A stretch of 64,000 nt of DNA from Clostridia bacterium (GTDB lineage: Bacteria; Bacillota; Clostridia; Oscillospirales; Acutalibacteraceae), in contig JAFTYU010000021.1 of assembly GCA_017461235.1 (NCBI GenBank), positions 1 through 64,000 on the forward strand, in the 5' to 3' direction. The position numbers and the translations under genes are program-made. Positions 8,403 to 18,750 of this stretch are shown here, piece by piece. Within the stretch, counting starts at the first letter, position 1. Each line of letters starts with the position of its first letter. The notes beneath the pieces are model-generated. The model did not search any database. It was not told the origin of the DNA and worked only from the letters and a program-made list of their open reading frames with translations.

Positions 8403-11400
8403 TTAATATTTATGAGTACATACTAAGTCAGATTCAAACCAGCTTAAATAAGAGCCGTATTTCGCACGGACCGTATATGTATATTTAATACCCATTTCGG
8501 CTTTTTTATCGGTATAAGATACCTTATCGCTGCTGACTGAACCGATTTGCACCCAAGGACCGCTACCTTCTTTTCTGAAAACAGAGTAGCTTGTGCAACC
8601 CTTTACAGGCGACCATTTAAAGGTTATGCCCGATTTGGTGCTCTTTGCCGTAAGCGTTTCAGGTGTATCAAGATAAACGGTTTTCCAACCGTTAACATTG
8701 TAACCCGAAAGAGTTTTTGAACCGTATGCCTTGACTGTATAGGTGTACGTACCCTTATTGGAAACTTTTTTATCAATATAACCGGGCTTGCTGACCGTTG
8801 CTATCTTTGTCCAGGATTTTGCGTTACCTGCTTTTCTGTAAACATAATAGCTGCTTGCACCCGATACCGCATTCCACGTCAGTCTGACGTGCCCTGTTCT
8901 GTTGGCTACGGTAACAGTAGGTGTAGTGAGATATTTAACGCTGACACCCTTGGAATTGAAGGTAGAGAGCGAGCTACCGTAAAATGCTCTGACTGTATAT
9001 GTATAAGTAGCTTTGTTTTTAACGTTTGTATCCTTATATGATGTGGAATAAACGTTTCCTAAATAAGTCCATGCAGAAGCATTATTTTCTTTACGGTAAA
9101 CTCTGTAACCTGTAGCACCTGTAACCTTACCCCAGGTTACGGAAATATAGCCATTGCCATTTTTGGCAGCCTTGAGAGTGGGAGTCGTAAGTCTTCTTAC
9201 TGCCCATCCCGATGATTTATATGATGAATAAACACCGCCGTAATTTGCCCTGATAGTATATCTGTAGGTAATTCCTGCTTTAGCGGTTGTATCAAGGTAA
9301 GATGTGCCTGTAACAGTAGCAACATAAGACCAGCTATCTGTGCTTTTTGCTTTCCTGTAAATTCTGTAATTATCAGCAACAGGATTCTTTGTCCACTTCA
9401 ACTGAATACCTTTAGCTGTATTGGATGTTGTCAGTTCCGGAGATGTAACGTAAACAACACTCTTTGCGGCAAATGTGCTTATTCCGTCTTCACTTTCTGC
9501 ACGCACCGTGTAATACATACGTGTACCGTTAACCGCACCGCTATCGGTATATGTGAGAACATCTGCGCCTACAGTTGTAATATAAGTCCAGGTCTTATCA
9601 CCATTAGCTTTACGATAAACTCTATACCCTTGAGCACCTTCAACTGCGTCCCATGTGAATTTCACGCCTCCAAAAGCGTTAGCAATACTTTTAATTTCAG
9701 GGATTTCAAGGAAAGTATTTTTTAAAGGCTCTGAGTCAACACTTGATTTCTCACCGTCGTTGGCACATACCATATAATAATAGTTCTTGCCGGACAACAC
9801 ATTTTTATCAGTGTAGCTCAAGATTTCGGCATCGGTTGTTGCCACACGTGTGTACAAACCGTCTGCTTTTTCAGATTTATAAATCTCATACGCTACAGCA
9901 CCTTCAACTGCACCCCATGTAACTTTTGTAAAGTCTTTACCGTTGGATGCAGCGATTGCTGAAACAGGTGCTATGTATTTTAATTGCGGTGCATCGTCAG
10001 TTAAGACGATACCGCGGCTTTCACCGATTACAGCACCAACCGCATAAGCGTAGGTTTTTGCACTATGAACGTTTTCATCAATATATTCGGGACCTGTAAC
10101 TTCGTTCACCTGAAACCAACCGCTACCATCGTTCCTGAACACGGCATATCCGTCCGCTTCGTCATAAGGCTCCCACGTAACCCTGATACCGCCTTTAGCA
10201 AGTTCGGGTGTAGCAATGCCCATAGCGCCGATGCGCAGAATTGAAACTGAACTATCGCCCACAAGACTTTCGCCGTTTACGCTTATTGCTTTTACTGCAT
10301 AAGAGTAAGACTCATTCCAACTCACTTCGGTATCTATGTATTCAAGTACTTCATCAGCATCTATTTCAGCAAGAAGCACGTTACCCTGATACATATCCAC
10401 ACGCATAACTGCGTATCTTATTGCGCCGTCGGATTCATCCCATGTAACTTTAATACCATCAACGATATTTTCACCTGCAACTCCTGTAGGAGCCTTTATG
10501 TAGTAAATGGGATCAGATTCTATCTTTGAACCTTCTGATGTTGAAAGTGTCGGACATACTGCGTAAGTGTACTGTGTGCCGCTTTTTACACCTGTGTCGC
10601 TAAAGGTTGTAACGTTGCCGTTAACCGAGCCCGCCTTTGTCCAGGATGTTTCGGAAGATGCTTTACGGTAAATATTATATCCTGTAACACCGCTGACTGC
10701 CGCCCAATCAACCTTAACCCCTGCCCTTTCAAGAGTGAGAGCTGTAACCGTTGTGGGAGCACCACGTGTAATCGTATAGCCTGTAACGCTATATGCGCTG
10801 TCACCGTTATTTGTGCAAGCCTTTACGGAGTAAACGTATATTTTGCCTGCACTTACGTTTTTATCAACATAATAGTTAGTTGATACGGGCACATATTCCA
10901 CAAGTGTGGATTCCAGCGCTCTGTCCCTTCGATAAAGGATGTAATGAGTTGCATCAGGGTGAGCGGTCCATTTTATTTCAATACCGCTGAGAGTATTTGT
11001 CAAAGAAGTAACTGACGGTGAAGAAACATACGTAACGCTCACGCCTTCTTCTGATGTGGGTGAAGCATACGAATCAGTTGCAGATACAACATCGTATTCG
11101 TATTCTGTACCGTCAACCACAGTAGTATCTTTATATGTTGTTCCTGATGAATAACTGCGTTTTGCAATCTGTGTCCATTCCGTTTCGCCCTTTACACGAC
11201 GGAATATCAGATAAAAGTCTGCGCCTGCAGTAGAATTCCATTTCACTTCAACGCCACCCACGGCATTGCGAAGACTTGAAACAACAGGCTTTTCTATGTA
11301 CTTACAGGAAAGACCCACTGCATCATACAAGCTGACACCGTAGTTGTTGAATGCTATGACCGTGTAAATGTACGTAGTACCGCTCACAAGTCCCGTGTCA

Positions 11401-12110
11401 ACATATTCCGTTACATCAGCACCTACATAATCGACTGTTTCCCAACCGGTAGTACTTGTGCAACGTCTTATTTCATAACCGACTGCGCCTTCAACGCCGT
11501 TCCACGAAACCTTCAGACCGTCTGAAGCAGGCACAACGCCCACAAGAGAAGGTTTTGAAAGAGTTGAAACGTCCTTATACTCTGCAATAATCTGTCTGCC
11601 GTCATTTACTGTTATATTCTTCTCAGTTTCTGTTGTGGAGAAATATTCTTTACAATAAAAACTGATATTAGTAGTGGGGCGTGCAGGGTCAATAACACGG
11701 AACTGAATTTTAAAGAAACCCATTGCCTCAGTTGTTGAAACTGCAATATCATTCATATAGGCAATTGAATACACGTCAGGATTGCCTGCGCTGACTCCGT
11801 AAGCATAAGTTCCCTGAAAATTCTTTACGGTACCTTCTTCGGTAGTTGTTCTTTCCACAGGACCGCAGTTATCTTCAACAGGTTCTAAAACCGTGCTGTC
11901 AAAATCAACATTAAGAATAATTCCGCCTATATTTTTCTGTTCTTTTGTAACACTTATTGTGTACGTAAGTAAATCACCGTCAATAGATTCCCCTTTGACG
12001 GAGAACAATGTTTTTACATTATATGCGGCACAAGTTTCAACTGCAGTAATGCTGAAAAAAGATACACACATTATCAGACATAAAAACAAGGATAAAGATT
12101 TTTTAAACAT
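8403..12110 (-). CDS. Giant secreted protein: cohesin-like domain plus about 12 fibronectin III repeats (A)
   Basis: A 1235-residue exported protein of unknown function. Residues 1-29 form a signal peptide ending TCAA. Residues about 35-180 resemble a cohesin-type beta-sandwich (GGIILNVDFDSTVLEPVED, then IQFRVIDPARP). The rest is about twelve FN3 modules of 85-90 residues, each with a W in the B strand and a GA.GY.IYRK-type motif. There is no catalytic domain, dockerin, LPXTG or S-layer motif; the C-terminus ends in a short HKY tail. I start at the ATG at 12110, 7 bases after GGAGG; an upstream ATG at 12146 would place a polar leader before the signal. It is the last of three tandem paralogues. 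Adhesion or scaffold roles are inferred. Confidence 0.88.
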   Translation of the reverse strand: MFKKSLSLFLCLIMCVSFFSITAVETCAAYNVKTLFSVKGESIDGDLLTYTISVTKEQKNIGGIILNVDFDSTVLEPVEDNCGPVERTTTEEGTVKNFQGTYAYGVSAGNPDVYSIAYMNDIAVSTTEAMGFFKIQFRVIDPARPTTNISFYCKEYFSTTETEKNITVNDGRQIIAEYKDVSTLSKPSLVGVVPASDGLKVSWNGVEGAVGYEIRRCTSTTGWETVDYVGADVTEYVDTGLVSGTTYIYTVIAFNNYGVSLYDAVGLSCKYIEKPVVSSLRNAVGGVEVKWNSTAGADFYLIFRRVKGETEWTQIAKRSYSSGTTYKDTTVVDGTEYEYDVVSATDSYASPTSEEGVSVTYVSSPSVTSLTNTLSGIEIKWTAHPDATHYILYRRDRALESTLVEYVPVSTNYYVDKNVSAGKIYVYSVKACTNNGDSAYSVTGYTITRGAPTTVTALTLERAGVKVDWAAVSGVTGYNIYRKASSETSWTKAGSVNGNVTTFSDTGVKSGTQYTYAVCPTLSTSEGSKIESDPIYYIKAPTGVAGENIVDGIKVTWDESDGAIRYAVMRVDMYQGNVLLAEIDADEVLEYIDTEVSWNESYSYAVKAISVNGESLVGDSSVSILRIGAMGIATPELAKGGIRVTWEPYDEADGYAVFRNDGSGWFQVNEVTGPEYIDENVHSAKTYAYAVGAVIGESRGIVLTDDAPQLKYIAPVSAIAASNGKDFTKVTWGAVEGAVAYEIYKSEKADGLYTRVATTDAEILSYTDKNVLSGKNYYYMVCANDGEKSSVDSEPLKNTFLEIPEIKSIANAFGGVKFTWDAVEGAQGYRVYRKANGDKTWTYITTVGADVLTYTDSGAVNGTRMYYTVRAESEDGISTFAAKSVVYVTSPELTTSNTAKGIQLKWTKNPVADNYRIYRKAKSTDSWSYVATVTGTSYLDTTAKAGITYRYTIRANYGGVYSSYKSSGWAVRRLTTPTLKAAKNGNGYISVTWGKVTGATGYRVYRKENNASAWTYLGNVYSTSYKDTNVKNKATYTYTVRAFYGSSLSTFNSKGVSVKYLTTPTVTVANRTGHVRLTWNAVSGASSYYVYRKAGNAKSWTKIATVSKPGYIDKKVSNKGTYTYTVKAYGSKTLSGYNVNGWKTVYLDTPETLTAKSTKSGITFKWSPVKGCTSYSVFRKEGSGPWVQIGSVSSDKVSYTDKKAEMGIKYTYTVRAKYGSYLSWFESDLVCTHKY

Positions 12111-12149
12111 AAAATCCTCCAAAAAAACTGTTTGCTTTCTAAACATTAT

Positions 12150-12171
12150 CCCTCGTGCAAAAGCACGAGGG
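12150..12171 (-). terminator. Hairpin between two FN3 genes
   Basis: CCCTCGTGC-AAAA-GCACGAGGG, nine perfect pairs, between the stop of the gene ending at 12180 and the next start. The T-run on the minus strand is poor (ATAATGTTT), so partial read-through is possible. Confidence 0.6.
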
Positions 12172-12179
12172 TATAATTT

Positions 12180-15100
12180 TTAATACTTATCCTTACAGGA
12201 AATACCTTTTGTATTATAAGCACTGGTAGATTTACCGTAATAAGCTCTTACGGTGTATTTGTAGGTTACGCCTTTCTTAGCCGACTTGTCAAGATAAGTA
12301 ATTTTGGAATTACCCTTAACGGTTGCTACCTTAGCCCAACCACCGGTTGTTTTACGATAAACTATGTAACCGGATGCACCGGCAACCTTAGTCCACTTAA
12401 GCGTAATGCCTGATTTACTGCTTACGGCACTCTTGAGAGTAGGCATTGTAAGTCTTCTTATTTCAACACCGCTTGTGTTATATGCAGAAGCGTATGAGCC
12501 ATAGTATGCCTTTACAGTGTACTTATATGTTATACCTGCTTTTGCAGTCTTATCGGTATATGAAACAGTTGAAGCGCCCTTGACAGTTGCTATTTTAGTC
12601 CAACCTTCCGTTGTCTTGCGATATACAATGTAGCCTGTTGCACCTGCGGATTTAGACCATTTAACTGTTACGCCACTGTTTGCATTTGCTGTTTTAACTG
12701 TGGGTATTGAAAGGAAATAGGTCTTGATACCCGAAGAATTGTAGCCACTTGTGCCTGCGGCATTGTTAGCCCTGACAGTGTAAAGATAATATGTGCCTGA
12801 TTTTGCGGTTTTATCTACGTAAGAATTGGTTGTTACGTTTTTGGCAATATTTACCCAACCGCTCCATTTTTTGGTTTTTGCATCGTATGTTTTGCGGTAA
12901 ACGATATATTTCTCTGCACCTTTTACAGCACCCCAGGTAACCTTAACGCCGCTTGCTGTATTTGCAATCTTTGAAAGCTTGGGTGTTGCAGGCTTGGAAA
13001 CTCCGACATAATTAATGCTGATACCGCTATCAAAGTAACTCTGATATTCACCGTCTGTTGCTTTTACTGTATAAGTCCATTTGCCGCTTGTAACATTCTT
13101 GTCGGTATAACTCGTACCTGTAACTGTTCCGAGAACTTCCCATGATGTACCGCTTGTTTTACGGTAAACAATGTAACCTGTAGCACCGTCAACAGGACTC
13201 CACTTGAACTGCACACCGCCGCTGACTTCAGTAACACTTACCAAGTCGGGAGTTTCAAGGAAAAGATGGGTTTTTCCTGTATCATCATAACCTGTTTTTC
13301 CGCCGTCGCTCATCAATGCATTGATTGTATATGAATAATATTCGTCGCTGAAAACGTCTGCATCAATATAGCTTGTTTCGCTTATAGTTGCTTTAAGTTC
13401 CCATTCATCGTTATATTCATCTTTACGAAGAACCTCGTAACCAACTGCATCGTCAATAGCAGTCCAGGTCAATGAAATACCGGGAACAACGTTTGAAATT
13501 TTTGTAATTTTAGGACAGCTGAGTCTTAAAACAGTACCGATTTCGTAAACAAAGCTTTCTGTATCACTTGATGTTGCATACACTCTGTATGAATACTCTT
13601 TATCTGCTTCAACATCTGTATCAACATAAGCTGTCACGTCAGAATCAAGTGTTGCAATAACGGTAAACACTCCGCCGATTTTCTTTTCAATCACGTAACC
13701 TTCTGCACCGTTTACGGGTGTAACGGTAATCTGAATACCGTTATTTACATTTTTAGCAATACCTGTGGGTACTTTAAGAATTTTAATTTGTGCAGGATCA
13801 GCGGTCATATCGGAAACATTATTGCCGTTATATGCTTTGACCTTATATTCGTAAACAACGCCGCTTGCCATTGAAGTATCTGTATATTGATTAGATGCTA
13901 CTTTTGCAAGCTTCTTCCAGGATGTGTCATCTGCAGTTTTTCTGTAAACTTCATAAGAATCAGCTTTCTCGAGAGCTTCCCATGTGATTACCGCACCGTT
14001 TTTGATTGCGGATGCAGATATTGATTTGATCGTACCGAAGTACATTCCTTCAACACCTGTTGTATTGTAAACACTTTCGCAGCTATCTGCTACTGCGCTA
14101 ACTGTGTATTTATAATAAACGCCGAAATCTGCATTTTTATCAACAAAACTGTTTTCTGTTGTTGTGCCGATAACCGCCCAGTTTGTTTTACCTGCTTCAA
14201 CGCGGTAAACCTTATAGCTTTCAGCACCGTTAACTGTGCTCCAATCAACTCTGATACCATCAGCAATTGCCGCCGCTGAAATACCTGAAGGTGCTTTTAC
14301 GTATGTAACTTCCAACGCATTTTGTGCGCTTGCACCGCAGCCTGTTTCATTCTGAGCGCTTACTGCATATGTATATTTAACACCGCTCAAAACATTTTTA
14401 TCAACGTAACTTAAGTCTTCTGTTGTTGCACAGTTTATCCAGCTTGATTCATCCGCAGTTTTGCGATAGACAAGGTACCCTGTTGCACCGCTTACAGCAC
14501 TCCAATTGAAAGAAACACCGTCACTTACATTTTCGATTTCACCCATTACAGGTGTGCCGAGTCTTGTAATAACCGGAAATTCCTTCTTTGCATTGCTTAT
14601 GTCACTTGCAATTGCCTGAATTGTGTAAATATACTGACCGTCAACAACGACGTCTTCATCAACATAGGTATCGGCATCACCTGCAGAAATTTCAGCTATT
14701 ACACTATAATCACCACCGGGAACCTTCTTCTCGATAACGTATTTTTCTGCGCCGCCAACATCAGGATCAAAATAGATTTCAATACCGTCTGAAATGTTTG
14801 AAACTGTGCTGAAAGGCACTGCAATATACTTAACCGTTGCCGGTTGACAGGACATATCTGCAGAATATTTTCCGTTAATAGCCTTAACCTTGTAGTTGTA
14901 TTCAACACCGCTGCTGAGTGTCTCATCTTTATATTCGCAGCCTGCAACGGTATTTACTAACTGCCAGTTTTCGGAAGCCGCAAGCTTTCTGTAAACTTCA
15001 TAACTCTTGGCACCGTCAAGGGAACTCCATGTAATGCGTGCGCCTGTTTCAACCGCAACCGCATTGATAGAAACGATTGTACCGAAGTTCATACCTGCAA

Positions 15101-15896
15101 GACCTGTTTCGTCATATTCTGTTGAACCATAATCGTTGGATGCAGAAACAGTATAATAATATTCTGTACCCATAACCGTATCGGTATCAATATACTCTGT
15201 AGCAACACCTATATCCGCGCTGAGTAATGTCCATACATCCGAATCTGCTGTTTTACGGTAAAGCTCGTAAGAAGTTGCGCCTACGGATTCGCTCCATACA
15301 ACTCTGAGACCGCCGTCAATAGAGTTAACCTCTGTTACCTTGGGCATTGAAAGGGTGTGGAATGTGTGTGAAGCCACATCCTGTGCACCGTCGGTCTTTT
15401 TGATATCGTTATCAGCGTTTGAGTCGTCTGTAACGTACTCAATGCATTTGAAATCAACCGTTGCCATAGCACGATCCGCGGAAATAGCCCTGAAGGTAAT
15501 TGTAGCAAAAGCCTTATCAGTATCACCTACGGTGTAGCCTGTTGCATTCATATAACCAACGGCATACACGCCATCGTTGTTATATTCAAGCCCTGTTTCG
15601 TATATACCGGGAACACTCTGAACAAAATCACCTGCGTCATCGGTTGTGCCTACAGCACCCGCATCGACAACCTCAAGAACCGTGCTGTCAAAGTACGCTT
15701 TAACTATTGCACCGGTAACCTTTGTATTATTTGCTGCAAGGTTAAGTGTAAATGTGATTGTGTCATCTGCAAATTCACCGCTTGTAACTGTCACGAGCTC
15801 GGTAGCAACACCGATTGCGCAAACCTGCTGTGCAGTAGCAGAAAACATAGTCATACACATTACCACACAAATAAAAAGTGATATAACTCTTTTCAT
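12180..15896 (-). CDS. Giant secreted protein: cohesin-like domain plus about 12 FN3 repeats (B)
   Basis: A 1238-residue paralogue of its neighbours. The signal peptide is residues 1-27 (MKRVISLFICVVMCMTMFSA...). The cohesin-like N-domain keeps the pattern GAIVKAYFDSTVLEVVDAG and ATITFRAISADRA. About twelve FN3 modules follow. The last ones are nearly identical to each other (WTKVAGASGYIVYRKTTGGW), a sign of recent repeat amplification or conversion. It ends in CKDKY, also the end of the distant FN3 protein at 51650-53296. GGAGG lies before the ATG. No anchor motif is visible. Confidence 0.88.
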   Translation of the reverse strand: MKRVISLFICVVMCMTMFSATAQQVCAIGVATELVTVTSGEFADDTITFTLNLAANNTKVTGAIVKAYFDSTVLEVVDAGAVGTTDDAGDFVQSVPGIYETGLEYNNDGVYAVGYMNATGYTVGDTDKAFATITFRAISADRAMATVDFKCIEYVTDDSNADNDIKKTDGAQDVASHTFHTLSMPKVTEVNSIDGGLRVVWSESVGATSYELYRKTADSDVWTLLSADIGVATEYIDTDTVMGTEYYYTVSASNDYGSTEYDETGLAGMNFGTIVSINAVAVETGARITWSSLDGAKSYEVYRKLAASENWQLVNTVAGCEYKDETLSSGVEYNYKVKAINGKYSADMSCQPATVKYIAVPFSTVSNISDGIEIYFDPDVGGAEKYVIEKKVPGGDYSVIAEISAGDADTYVDEDVVVDGQYIYTIQAIASDISNAKKEFPVITRLGTPVMGEIENVSDGVSFNWSAVSGATGYLVYRKTADESSWINCATTEDLSYVDKNVLSGVKYTYAVSAQNETGCGASAQNALEVTYVKAPSGISAAAIADGIRVDWSTVNGAESYKVYRVEAGKTNWAVIGTTTENSFVDKNADFGVYYKYTVSAVADSCESVYNTTGVEGMYFGTIKSISASAIKNGAVITWEALEKADSYEVYRKTADDTSWKKLAKVASNQYTDTSMASGVVYEYKVKAYNGNNVSDMTADPAQIKILKVPTGIAKNVNNGIQITVTPVNGAEGYVIEKKIGGVFTVIATLDSDVTAYVDTDVEADKEYSYRVYATSSDTESFVYEIGTVLRLSCPKITKISNVVPGISLTWTAIDDAVGYEVLRKDEYNDEWELKATISETSYIDADVFSDEYYSYTINALMSDGGKTGYDDTGKTHLFLETPDLVSVTEVSGGVQFKWSPVDGATGYIVYRKTSGTSWEVLGTVTGTSYTDKNVTSGKWTYTVKATDGEYQSYFDSGISINYVGVSKPATPKLSKIANTASGVKVTWGAVKGAEKYIVYRKTYDAKTKKWSGWVNIAKNVTTNSYVDKTAKSGTYYLYTVRANNAAGTSGYNSSGIKTYFLSIPTVKTANANSGVTVKWSKSAGATGYIVYRKTTEGWTKIATVKGASTVSYTDKTAKAGITYKYTVKAYYGSYASAYNTSGVEIRRLTMPTLKSAVSSKSGITLKWTKVAGASGYIVYRKTTGGWAKVATVKGNSKITYLDKSAKKGVTYKYTVRAYYGKSTSAYNTKGISCKDKY

Positions 15897-15948
15897 TTTA
15901 AATCCTCCTGAATCTCGTTTGGGATTATTTTAATTATGATTTATGGTT

Positions 15949-17805
15949 TCAAGAACATTTTATTTTCAGACCGCTTGTGTTGTAGGCACTCAAAGTTTTT
16001 CCGTTGTAAGCCCTTACGGTGTAGCTATAAGTTGTGCCGTCAGTTACATTCTTATCTGTAAAATGGCAATTCTTTGTAGTACCGATGAGCTGCCATGAAC
16101 CTGAACCTGTTTTACGGTAAACTCTGTAGCCTGTTTCGCCTGCAATATCAGCCCATTTAACCTGAATACCCGCTGAAACGTTAGATGCTTTGGTAAGCTT
16201 GGGCGTTGCAAGATATTTGATACTCAGTCCGCTTTCATAATTACTGTAATATTTGCCGTAAACAGCTCTTACCGTGTATGTGTAATCTGTTCCGCTCTTA
16301 ACGTTCTTATCGTTATAATAAGCAGTTTTTACCGTTGTGACGTATGTCCACTTCGCAGCACCTGCCGCTTTGCGGTAAACTCTGTAGCCTTCCGCGTTTG
16401 CATCAGCAGTCCATTTAACCTGAACGCCGTTTTTGGTATTGGTAATTGACGTGAGCTGCGGAACTGCAACGTACGCTATACTTTTTTCAATAAACTTACT
16501 GCTGCCGTCATTTTTTGTGAATGCTCTCACGGTGTAGAATATCTTCCTGCAGGACTTGGGTGCCTTATCAGTAAACTGAAGTGTATCAGCGCTGACGTCT
16601 GCTATAACCGTCCAGGATGTTGCACCGTTATACTTACGATAAATCCTGTAAGTTTCGGCACCTTCAATTTTGTTCCACGTAAGTTTAACTCCACCTGAAA
16701 CACCCGTGATTTTAACTGTGGGTGCCGCGTAATAATTAACGCTCGCCAATTTACTTATGGCACTGTATTTTGAGCCCACAAATGTACGAAGGGTGTATTC
16801 ATATTTAACACCGCTTTTTACAGAAGTATCCGTATATGATTTTGCGGTTGTCTTTTTAACTGCCGTAGTCCAGGCGCCTTTCGTACCGTCGTCGTTGACA
16901 ACACGCCTGTAAAGTCGGTAGTAATCCGCACCGCTTACCGCTGACCAACTGACCTTAACTCCGTTTGTAAGAAGTGCGGCGGAAAGCTTGGGAGTGGCTT
17001 TAACAAATACCGCCGAAATTGTGCTGTAATCAGTAGCACAAAAGCCTTCTTTATTATATGCTTTTACGGCGTAGGTTCCTGTTTCGTCGTTTGAAAGCTC
17101 CGTGTCAATATAGCTCGTCTGTGTTGCAGGAAGTTTTTTACCTACTGTTTCCCACTTGCCTGCATCATTCTTTTTATAGAAGTTATAATATGACACGCCT
17201 TCGGTAGGCTTCCAGGATATTTTCAGACCGTCAGCAAGAGTTTCAACATTCTTGAAGACCGTTTTGCCGATGGTTTTATAAAACAACTGCGGATTCTCGG
17301 AATTGTGAGATATATTCAAATCCTCATCGGGACTGCTGAACTCCACACAATAGAATTCAATACCCGTAGCATCACGTTCAGGGTCGATTACTCTGAACGT
17401 CACCTGCATAAAAGCCTTATCCTTGGAACCGGTGTTGTAAGACTCATTAAGGTTTGAATTAAGAAAACCTATTGAATACTCACCGTTTTTACCATCAACA
17501 AAATCGTTGACATACATTCCGGGTACATTAGGTGTTTCATCGCCGTATTTATCGGTTATATTGTATGAACCGCCATCGACCAGCTCAAGAGCGTTTGTGT
17601 CAAAAGCAACTTTTACAACAACGCCGCCGTAAATCGGCACCTTCTTTTTAAGATAAACCGTACATTTAACAAGTTCATCGTCTAAACTCGTGTTAGTAAC
17701 ATACATTACCTTCTTTGCATCCGCCGCGCCTGCTACAACGCCGCAAACCGAAAAAGCGGAAAGCAACATCACAAGGCAAAGCACAAGTGAAATACATTTT
17801 TTCAT
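15949..17805 (-). CDS. Secreted cohesin-like/FN3 protein with 5 repeats (C)
   Basis: A 618-residue shorter paralogue with signal peptide (residues 1-27). The cohesin-like domain (GGVVVKVAFDTNALELVDGG; MQVTFRVIDPERDA) is followed by five FN3 modules. It is first in the three-gene tandem array (GGAAG ribosome site), with 52 bases to the next gene, so co-transcription is likely. The array looks like the product of gene duplication with different repeat number. Function is unknown; surface binding is inferred from the architecture. Confidence 0.87.
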   Translation of the reverse strand: MKKCISLVLCLVMLLSAFSVCGVVAGAADAKKVMYVTNTSLDDELVKCTVYLKKKVPIYGGVVVKVAFDTNALELVDGGSYNITDKYGDETPNVPGMYVNDFVDGKNGEYSIGFLNSNLNESYNTGSKDKAFMQVTFRVIDPERDATGIEFYCVEFSSPDEDLNISHNSENPQLFYKTIGKTVFKNVETLADGLKISWKPTEGVSYYNFYKKNDAGKWETVGKKLPATQTSYIDTELSNDETGTYAVKAYNKEGFCATDYSTISAVFVKATPKLSAALLTNGVKVSWSAVSGADYYRLYRRVVNDDGTKGAWTTAVKKTTAKSYTDTSVKSGVKYEYTLRTFVGSKYSAISKLASVNYYAAPTVKITGVSGGVKLTWNKIEGAETYRIYRKYNGATSWTVIADVSADTLQFTDKAPKSCRKIFYTVRAFTKNDGSSKFIEKSIAYVAVPQLTSITNTKNGVQVKWTADANAEGYRVYRKAAGAAKWTYVTTVKTAYYNDKNVKSGTDYTYTVRAVYGKYYSNYESGLSIKYLATPKLTKASNVSAGIQVKWADIAGETGYRVYRKTGSGSWQLIGTTKNCHFTDKNVTDGTTYSYTVRAYNGKTLSAYNTSGLKIKCS

Positions 17806-17902
17806 TAAATTTTCTTCCTTTCAGATAAAACCTTTTTAACTAAAGGCTGCGTTTGGGCATAGTCCACCCATTAATAATTGTACACAATAAATATAACATA
17901 AA

Positions 17903-17931
17903 AAGCCGTTTCGTGTCAACGAAAACGGCTT
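17903..17931 (-). terminator. Terminator of the flavodoxin-like gene
   Basis: Stem AAGCCGTTTCG/CGAAAACGGCTT with TTTTAT on the minus strand, 70 bases after the stop at 18005. Confidence 0.7.
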
Positions 17932-18004
17932 AAAAGTAAATGTAAAAGTAACCAAAAAAAACCTTTTATTTTTATACACTAAAAATAAAATTTTTTAACA
18001 AATT

Positions 18005-18475
18005 TTAAACAGCAAGTCTATGACGTACGCTAAAGAGAATATCTTCATCTTCGCGCTTGATTTCTCTGGTGGAAATGCAGAAGGTGTTTCGCGCCGTACC
18101 ACCGGAAAGCGATATCTTCACGCGCAAGCTGTCCATTGCTCTGTTTGCGCTCCTGCCGTTACCGAAAACTATACAGTCAATATTCTTGTATCGCAAATCG
18201 TTTTTGGCAATAAACGCGGTGATTTCTGCGGGGATTTCACCAAGATATTCATCGCAGGCAAAGATTATTTTTTCGTAAGAAGCAACGTCCACATCATAAC
18301 CGCTGTAGCAGAAGCTTTTCCCCTGTCGGGCTACGCAAAAGCATCGGCTGAAAACATTTTTACCATTACTGCGGCTGAGTGATAATGCTTTTGTATCGCG
18401 TTTTTTCAATGCACTTTCGTTACAAAGGGCATTAATGGTATCATCATCTGAACAGTACACGAATAAAGTCTTCAA
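18005..18475 (-). CDS. Flavodoxin-like protein (tentative)
   Basis: A 156-residue protein whose first strand (KTLFVYCS) and middle (YEKIIFACDEYLGEIPAEI, then NIDCIVFGNG) follow the alternating pattern of flavodoxin-fold proteins. The phosphate loop is not the canonical T/S-rich one, so FMN binding is uncertain. The start is a TTG at 18475 with GAGGTG upstream; no ATG in frame fits. It stands alone between two promoters and has no informative neighbours. Confidence 0.5.
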   Translation of the reverse strand: MKTLFVYCSDDDTINALCNESALKKRDTKALSLSRSNGKNVFSRCFCVARQGKSFCYSGYDVDVASYEKIIFACDEYLGEIPAEITAFIAKNDLRYKNIDCIVFGNGRSANRAMDSLRVKISLSGGTARNTFCISTREIKREDEDILFSVRHRLAV

Positions 18476-18681
18476 AACAACACCTCACACTCAAAAAATA
18501 AACAACATCTTGTAAAAACCAAAACATTCCACAACTATATATAGTATATCATATATATGAAAAAAAGTCACCCTTTTCGACGAAAAACACAAATATCTGC
18601 GTCTTGCACAAAAGCCACCCCTACACTTTGTGTATATTTGCGAAAACACATAAAAATATCCCCAATATATGCTAAAAACTG

Positions 18682-18710
18682 TTGCAACGTAAATGCCTTT
18701 GTGTTAGTAT
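18682..18710 (+). promoter_or_regulatory. Promoter of the metallophosphoesterase at 18751
   Basis: TTGCAA (18682-18687), a 17-base spacer and TAGTAT (18705-18710), 40 bases before the ATG. Confidence 0.6.
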
Positions 18711-18750
18711 TATTTCAAATTCAAAGTAACTGAAAAGAAGGTATTTTATT

